A stretch of DNA of 64,000 bases, taken from assembly GCA_027579435.1 (NCBI GenBank), contig JANBPK010000850.1:1-64000 (forward strand), written 5' to 3'. Numbering within the stretch: the first letter of the stretch is position 1; each line of letters begins with the position of its first letter. Positions 58,221 to 64,000 of this stretch are shown one piece after another. The translations under genes and the position numbers were made by a program. Origin of the DNA: Candolleomyces eurysporus (lineage: Eukaryota; Basidiomycota; Agaricomycetes; Agaricales; Psathyrellaceae). A model generated the notes under the pieces. It made no database searches, was not told the DNA's origin, and was given only the letters and a program-made list of their open reading frames with translations.

Positions 58221-60160
58221 CTAACAAAAGTTTCGGTGTAAAGTTACCCACTCAACTCCCTGCGGTCCCCCCGTCGTAACTACTCCCTTCTGGGTCGCCA
58301 GCGCGACATAGGCCGAGAACCGACTTACTCCAGCCTTCTCGTATACCCGGGGATCCTGTTTGATGAGCTCAAACGCAATCACACCCCAGAGCGGTTTTCG
58401 GACGCCATTTGCGGTGGAGAGGCGTAGGACCTTGACGAGGTTAGCGAACTCTGGTGGGACGACAGCTTCGGTGGACGTTGATGATGCTGCTTTGTTCGAC
58501 GTCGACCCGGAAGCATTGAGGGAATATTCTGGAGGATTTCCGTAAGGGTTATTATTCCAGGGCGAAGGAGCAGAGGCGGCTTGTGACGACGGCCAATCGC
58601 CCCATGTGGAAAGGGGAGTTGATTCTGGCGCCAAGTCTGATGGACTCTTACTGTCTCGCGGTTGGCTGCTTTGAGTCCTAGAGTCGGAAGAAGTGTGCCG
58701 CACGGTAGCGGCAGGCTGAGGCTGAGGCTTGGGGAGGTTCTGTGTTTCTCCCTTGTCAGATGTTGTGGTGGGTTTTGAGTTTATGGTTGAGTCCTGAGGT
58801 AGGTCTTCGCCTTTTGTCACCGTAGCTGAAAGGGCTGTGCTGGGCTTTGACGCGATATCACTCCAGCTCAGTCTGGTGAAGCTCTTCAATTTGACAGGCT
58901 CTTGAAGGGTTGACTGAGGTATGGGTTGATCTTCGCCTTCCGTCACCGTAGATGAAAGGGCTGTGCTGGACTTCGACGCGATATCATCCCAGCTCAGTCG
59001 GGTGAAGCTCGGTTTGGCAGGCTCTTGGAGGGTTGACTGGGGTACAGGTTGGTCTTCCCCTTCTGTCGCCGTAGCTGGAAGGGCTTTTGATGCAATATCC
59101 TTCCAGCTCAGTCGGGTGAAGCTCTTCGATTTGGCAGGCTCTTGAAGAGTTGACTGAAGTATAGGATTATCTTCACCTTCTGTTACCGTAGCTGGAAGGG
59201 CTGTGCTGGGATTTGACGCGTTATTATCCCCGCTCAGTCGGGTGAAGCTCTTCGATCTGACAGGCTCTTGAAGGGTTGACCGAGCTGTAGGTTGTTGTTC
59301 TGTAGTAGAATCCATCTTAGCCTTGTAGTCTTCGTTCGCTTGCACCCTCACTGAGGTAACTTCAGCTGTGGTACTAACCGGCTTCTCCCTACTATCCGAA
59401 GGTGACTCAAACTTGGTAGAGTCCGAAGTCGAATTGACGTTCTCGGTTGTACGGGACACTGAGCTGACTCCAGCTGAGGTTGAACGGGGTATAATGTCGT
59501 CCATGACCTCGGTGTTCCAGTCCAACCATAAATTCGCTTGGGAAGCCAAAGACGCAGAATTGTTGCTGTAGTCTTCTGGGCCACCACCGGGCCCTAGAAC
59601 AACCACCTTGTAGTTTCGCATTCGCAGGATTGAGAGGAGATATGAAAAGCTTGGGTCTCCTGCGATGAGCACGATGATGTTGGTGTCACTTTCTGGATTG
59701 CTGTCAAATGCATGAGCCAGCATGTCGACTGAACAGGGATCATGAAATCGATTAGCTTGTTGGTTACATTTCCAAGGAATACGGGTATCGACGTCGTCTG
59801 AGGGAAGAAGGCGGATACTCACCAGTCAGCATTTGGTTAGCAATCTCTTTGGCACCGGGAGCATCCGTCAACGACACCCCCGAGGATTGCAGCTCAGAGC
59901 GCAGAGTGAGCGCCCGCGCGCTGGTATGGTGATCAGAGATTGAAAGGTATGTCTTGAAGGACTTGACTATCCCTAGGCGCAGGGCAAGTGTCCGAATATG
60001 ACTCGCAACCGCATATCCTGAAGCATCTGTCGGGGCTGGACAACTGCCTGCAAGCCGCGTTCAGGATGATTAGGGGATAATACATCCTGGAACAAGTTGC
60101 ATCAAAGTACCCACCAAAGTCCCAAAAGATATCCACGTCTATACGGTGTTTGTCCACCAT
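58221..60160 (-). CDS. NYN-domain / LOTUS-like protein, copy 2 with internal repeats
   Basis: The start is MVDKHRIDVDIFWDFG, then SCPAPTDASGYAVASHIRTL, ALRLGIVKSFKTYLSISDHH, KEIANQM and VDMLAHAFDSNPES. The NYN core ends IAGDPSFSYLLSILRMRNYK. The middle is expanded by four tandem ~36-42 residue units (STLQEPxKxKSFTRLSWxDI type), present only once and diverged in copy 1. The C-terminal LOTUS-like domain ends GGPQGVEWVTLHRNFC. The same conserved NYN residues are substituted as in copy 1, and IADKM has become IANQM. The frame is fully open, so the gene is probably expressed. Presumed role is RNA binding or regulation; actual RNase activity is doubtful. Confidence 0.8.
58797..59280 (-). repeat. 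Four tandem ~36-42-residue coding repeats in NYN copy 2
   Basis: Units begin STLQEPVRSKSFTRLS, STLQEPAKSKSFTRLS, STLQEPAKPSFTRLS and STLQEPVKLKSFTRLS, each followed by a TEGED- or KGED-type spacer. At the DNA level each carries GGCTCTTGAAGGGTTGAC or a close variant. Lengths differ in codon multiples, preserving the frame. Confidence 0.85.
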
Positions 60161-60413
60161 GGTTCTAAGCGGAGAACGTACGTGTGCGAACAGGCTACAG
60201 ACAGCGTGGCCAACGTTCGAATGTGGCGCACCCCGATCAAGTAAAGCGCCAGTGTCATGTGGACATAAGCGCCCGTTGTCGTCCCACAAAGCTAAGCGGA
60301 ACTCAAACAGCAAATACAACAGCTTTAGCAATTGGTGTCAACGTCCGCAGGGCGCTACAAAGAGAGTCTACAAGACGGGATCATTTGATATTACTGTGTC
60401 AACGAATACGATA
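60161..60413. promoter_or_regulatory. NYN copy 2 promoter; overlaps NYN3 3' flank
   Basis: This contains the 28 bp shared element at 60245-60272 (85 bp upstream of the NYN2 ATG). The distal part, from about 60380, is collinear with 57640-57722 and runs into the 3' end of NYN3. Confidence 0.5.
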
Positions 60414-61939
60414 TCAGTATCGATACCCAGGAGCCAACTGAATGCGTCCCGTGGGACTAGAAATGATTCCAGCCTCGTATGCCTGCTGTAGATAAAGTGC
60501 AAATGGGCTCTTGTACCAAGCGGTACCTGCGGCGACCAAGATATATGGATCTCGTTGTTGAAGAAGGTTAAGGAGGGTTCCTCCTCGGTCAACAGATGTT
60601 ATACCCTGACTCTGGAAATCCCAGAGAACGTCGATCAAGATTTGGAAATGGGGGGCAACTCCGTCCAATGAAATAGACGGGTTTTCCTGCGTCCACCCGG
60701 AGACACCATTGGGGAAATACTCCGGGAGGTTTCCGTTAAGTCGACTCGGGGTCTCCGACGAAGAGAAGGGTCCAAGGGTGGCTTGTGGGGGTGGGGAAGC
60801 GTCCCATGTGTAATATTCCTTTTCCGATTGTTTTGGTGGAGCGGTGCCTATCAGTTGAGTGCTTCGGGTCGAGTTCGAAGCACCCTCCCAGTCGGAAGCA
60901 GCATACCGAGGCTGGGGTTTGTGGAGGTTGTCCGTGTCTCCGTTGTTGGCTGGGGTGGTAACTGTGGGGTTAGTCGATGCAGTTGGATTCCACTGCCATG
61001 CCGTAGCCCGGGCGTTCGGCTTAAAACTTGAAGGCTCCTTAACCGTTGACTGATTTGTGGGCTGTTGACTGTGGGACTCTTCCAGTTCATCCAAACTGTC
61101 AACAGTGGGATTCACCTCAGCCATGTGGTCTTTGCCTGCCAATGGTTTCATCTTCGCCGATGTACCTCCGTCTATTGCACTGGCGCGCTCCGATGTCGGG
61201 TGGAGGTTCTCTGTGGTCTGCGAGAATGAGTTGCCTGCAGTTGCAGTTGAACGAGGGATGACCGGTCGGATGTTGTCCATAATTTCGGTGTCCCAATCCA
61301 GCCATAAGTTCGCTTGGGAAGCCAAAGACGCTGAGTTATTGGATTCACCTGGACCCTCTCCAGGCCCCAGGACGACTACTCTGTGGTTTCTCATTCGGAG
61401 GATCGAGAGGAGGTATGAGAAGCTCGGGTCTCCTGCGATGAGCATGATGATGTTGCTGTTACCACTGTGTGGATTTGCTGCTCGATCAAACGCATGGGCG
61501 AGTATGTCGACTGGAAAGCGACGAATGGATGGATCAGCTTGGATATAAGATTTCTAAAGACACCAGGGTCGTAGAAAGGAAAATGGATATTCACCGATTA
61601 GCATCTTATCAGCGATCTCCTTCATGCCAGGAGCATCTATCAACGATACCCCAGACGATTGCAGCTCAGAGCGCAAAGTGAGCGCCCGACCACCGCCGTT
61701 GGGTCCAAGAGAGAGGCCGTAGTCAGAGACCGATAGGTATGCCTTGAAGGACTTGACTATTCCTAGACGTAGAGCAAGTGTACGAATTTGATTTACGACT
61801 GTATATCCCGAAGTACTGGACGGAGCTGGGCAGCTACCTATGAGCAGGGTGTTAACAGGGGCTACGACGTGATTGTTCCAAAGTACTCACCAAAGTCCCA
61901 AAAGATATCCACGTCTCTACGAGGTTGTTCGTGCGCCAT
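60414..61939 (-). CDS. NYN-domain / LOTUS-like protein, copy 3 (most diverged)
   Basis: The start is MAHEQPRRDVDIFWDFG and, after an intron, SCPAPSSTSGYTVVNQIRTL, ALRLGIVKSFKAYLSVSDYG, a short Gly-rich insert, LTLRSELQSSGVSLIDAPGM, KEIADKM, then DILAHAFDRAANPHSG and IAGDPSFSYLLSILRMRNHR. The middle is shorter and unlike copies 1 and 2 (TASTNPTVTTPANNGD). The C-terminal domain is strongly diverged: APHFQILIDVLWDFQSQG, LLQQRDPYILVAAGTAWYKS, LQQAYEAGIISSPTGRIQLA, stop at 60414. WDFGSC and GDPSF substitutions match the other copies. It is the ABD1-proximal copy. Confidence 0.78.
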
Positions 61940-62511
61940 CTTTCAGTGGTGGTGAACGAACAACGTACGCAAGGTGGGAATACGCTGCTAGCGAAGCATT
62001 TAAATTACTGACCTCGTGACCAGCTGTCGAGTGTGACTATTCAGATCTTATATTCAGATACTATTCTGGAGCAAGCGCCAGTGTCATGTGGCCATAAGCG
62101 CTGCCATCGACCACAATTCAACTGACCGGAACTCGAGCCGGTACAACTTCAGTGTCGCAATAATACATTGGTCCCAAATTTTACGAAAAAGAGAGTGAGC
62201 AGGGATATTCCACGCCTCACGCGGCAAAATACTGAAAATCTGCAACGCGAGTGGCATTATCTACAAGTCGAAAGAGTTCGACCCTGTGCTGATCGGGCTC
62301 ACAGGCGAAATACTTGAACTTAGAAAACGAGAAAGCTACTCTCCAGAGCCGAGAACCTCTTCTGCTCGACCCGATGGGAGCACCGCCCCTGTTTCACCGA
62401 GCGCCGCGTCAGAATAAGTATCTAAGTCCGTCCGTGAGGCGAAATGGCGATAAGCCATCGCTGCTGTTGGACTTGGCGTGACTCGGGGTGAGCTTCGTCA
62501 GCGCATCATAT
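61940..62511. promoter_or_regulatory. NYN copy 3 promoter / ABD1 3' flank
   Basis: The 28 bp element occurs at 62074-62101 (GTGGCCATAAGCGC variant), about 135 bp upstream of the NYN3 ATG. 62110-62450 is the template matched by the relic at 57735-57950. No gene is supported. Confidence 0.5.
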
Positions 62512-64000
62512 TCATCGCTTCTCGAAGGCGAAGGCAATATAAATATCTTGACAAAAAACGAAAGATCAGATAGATGGACGCGTGTATAAAAGGAGGTGAA
62601 GTAATAGACATACTAGCTGCCTCCCATTCATCTTCGTTCATGCTGCTTTCTCCATAAGCATTGATGATTTTCATCCGGATCATGAGCCGTCGGAACTCCT
62701 CTTCATTCTGGTGCTCGTCGAAAACTTGGTGGAACTCTTCCTTGTATGTTGGGTGTAGACCGTATTCAGCCGCCAATCTAAATGAAGGGAGCGAAAATTC
62801 CCTCAGAGATTGAGTCAGTGAGCAAGAAATGTATAGAGCGCACCCGACGAAATTGTCCCAATGTACGACATACTCTGGGATGCCTTCCACGGCGTCTTTA
62901 AGGAAGAACCAGTATTTGTGCCCAAAAACAGGCCTAGGTTCTCGTTGTTCAAAGCGAATTTGGTAGACGTTGTTGCCAAAGGTAAGGTCATATGTGTCAG
63001 GTGGGAGAGCGTCGAGCTCTTGCCTTTAAGAAAGATATGTCATCAGCGGAAGATGAACTAGAAGCAAAGGGAATTACGCAGGATACAAACATAAGCAGCT
63101 CAGCATTGGGAATGGTTCCAATGAATACACCTCCAGGCCTCAAATATCGACTGACATTATCCAGCATCATGCGTGTTTTTTCGAGGGTTCCAAAGGCATA
63201 GTGCATACGAAACTGCATCGATACAACATCAAACGGTGTGGATAATTTTGCCGGGGAGAATGCTTTTGCCAGGGGTTCGGTGTAATAGTCCAACGAGGCG
63301 AACGATGCGTCAAACCTCGAGGAGTTCATTGATTGATATCGGCTGCGGGCCTGGCCGACTGAAACGTCCGCGATATCTATCATAACGCATACATATACGT
63401 CATCAGGACCCCTCGTAGTCTTGAAGGAGAAAGTGAAAAGACGCACCGACGCAGAACAGTTCCCTGATTCTGGCTTTTGACCATTTCGCTAGGTCTCCAC
63501 CTTTCCCACAGCCCATGTCCAACACTTTGCCACGTCCTCCGCCCCGCCTACCTTGCCCATAGCTGGAAACATTGCTCTTCTGCAGTGCTGGATGTGCGAA
63601 GCGAATTATCAACACAGCTTTGACCCAGTTATTGAAGCTCTTGAGAGCGATGATAGGAGATTCCTGTCGTTTAACGATGCCGACGTCTGGGCGCGAGTTC
63701 CCTGAAAACAGAAAAAGGTGTGAAGGCGCTGACTGGGATGGAATAATGAACAGAAAAGAGAACGTACAATGCTTAATGATGTCTTCAAAATCTCCAGCAT
63801 GACTCCTTGCAGAAGGAACCAAACTTGCTTGTAGAGAGAGCTGAGGCAATGTACATGTATTCCCACTTCTCTCTTGCTTTGCAGCCAAGCGCCTTTTCCC
63901 TTGTCCCCTGAAAGTCCTGAACATCTCGATTTCCTGCTGAGATAAGGGAACAAGCACAGAACCGGGCGGTGAGATTCGTTTTGTCGGTCGATAAGGGATA
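62512..64000 (-). CDS. ABD1: mRNA cap guanine-N7 methyltransferase, 5' end outside window
   Basis: ABD1 methylates the guanosine cap of nuclear pre-mRNA using S-adenosylmethionine. The visible N-terminal part ([19 protein letters not shown]) stays open to the window edge, so the start codon lies beyond 64000. After an intron, [19 protein letters not shown] and [13 protein letters not shown] lead to the SAM motif [51 protein letters not shown] and [20 protein letters not shown] follow. [20 protein letters not shown] and [20 protein letters not shown] precede the end FEKR at 62512. Motif order is that of a complete catalytic domain. Its partial copy at 57961-58061 derives from the middle of this gene. 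Confidence 0.92.

Noticed and set aside
1..64000. CRISPR arrays, rRNA, bacterial-style operons
   Set aside because: The window is eukaryotic nuclear DNA; no regularly spaced short repeats and no rRNA-like sequence were seen.

Overview
This window is nuclear DNA from a filamentous basidiomycete, most likely an Agaricomycete. Genes are broken by many short (about 45-70 nt) GT-AG introns. The housekeeping proteins are all fungal-type, and three features point to Basidiomycota: a DUF6698-family gene, a degraded O-fucosyltransferase-like type II membrane protein, and a Helitron-like relic. The assembly has isolated single Ns, mostly at the end of homopolymer runs. At two coding positions (30102 and 55903) deleting the N restores the reading frame, so several apparent frameshifts are sequence artefacts.

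Layout. 1-5.6 kb is accessory: ~110 bp tandem repeats, a DUF6698 gene (-), and a glycosyltransferase-like gene (+) that has lost its catalytic motif and ends at a Helitron-like relic. 6-23 kb is a dense housekeeping block: SDR reductase (+), CMC2 (-), transketolase (+), QCR7 (-), nucleoside diphosphate kinase (+), a DOMON/cytochrome b561 protein (+), an EST1/SMG6-type NMD nuclease (-) and translation release factor eRF1 (+). 25.5-31 kb has glutathione reductase (-) and a disordered basidiomycete protein (-). 31-39 kb is almost gene-free. 39-46 kb has a large-subunit catalase (-), a lipoyl-domain E3BP-like paralogue (+), RAD1 (-) and the normal PDH protein X (-). 46.5-55.7 kb has SCAP (+), HAT1 (-) and succinyl-CoA:3-ketoacid CoA-transferase (+). 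55.8-62 kb is a tandem array of three NYN-domain/winged-helix paralogues (-), followed by the mRNA cap guanine-N7 methyltransferase ABD1 (-), whose 5' end lies outside the window.

The most interesting material is in two places. (1) In the NYN array, relics between copies 1 and 2 record the duplication: a ~100 bp ABD1 fragment sits directly against a copy of the CoA-transferase 3' end, and a gutted fourth NYN copy lies beside it. All three NYN proteins have lost conserved putative active-site residues, and all three promoters share a 28 bp element. (2) There are two PDH-protein-X-like genes on either side of RAD1. One keeps the lipoylation lysine and the E3-binding domain; the other has valine in place of the lysine and an SP/TP-rich segment in place of the E3-binding domain.

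Most genes are independent units rather than pathways. Several share divergent promoters (QCR7/NDK1, catalase/E3BP-like, PDX1/SCAP, HAT1/CoA-transferase). Catalase and glutathione reductase are both peroxide-defence genes but are not adjacent. No rRNA, tRNA or CRISPR array was recognised.
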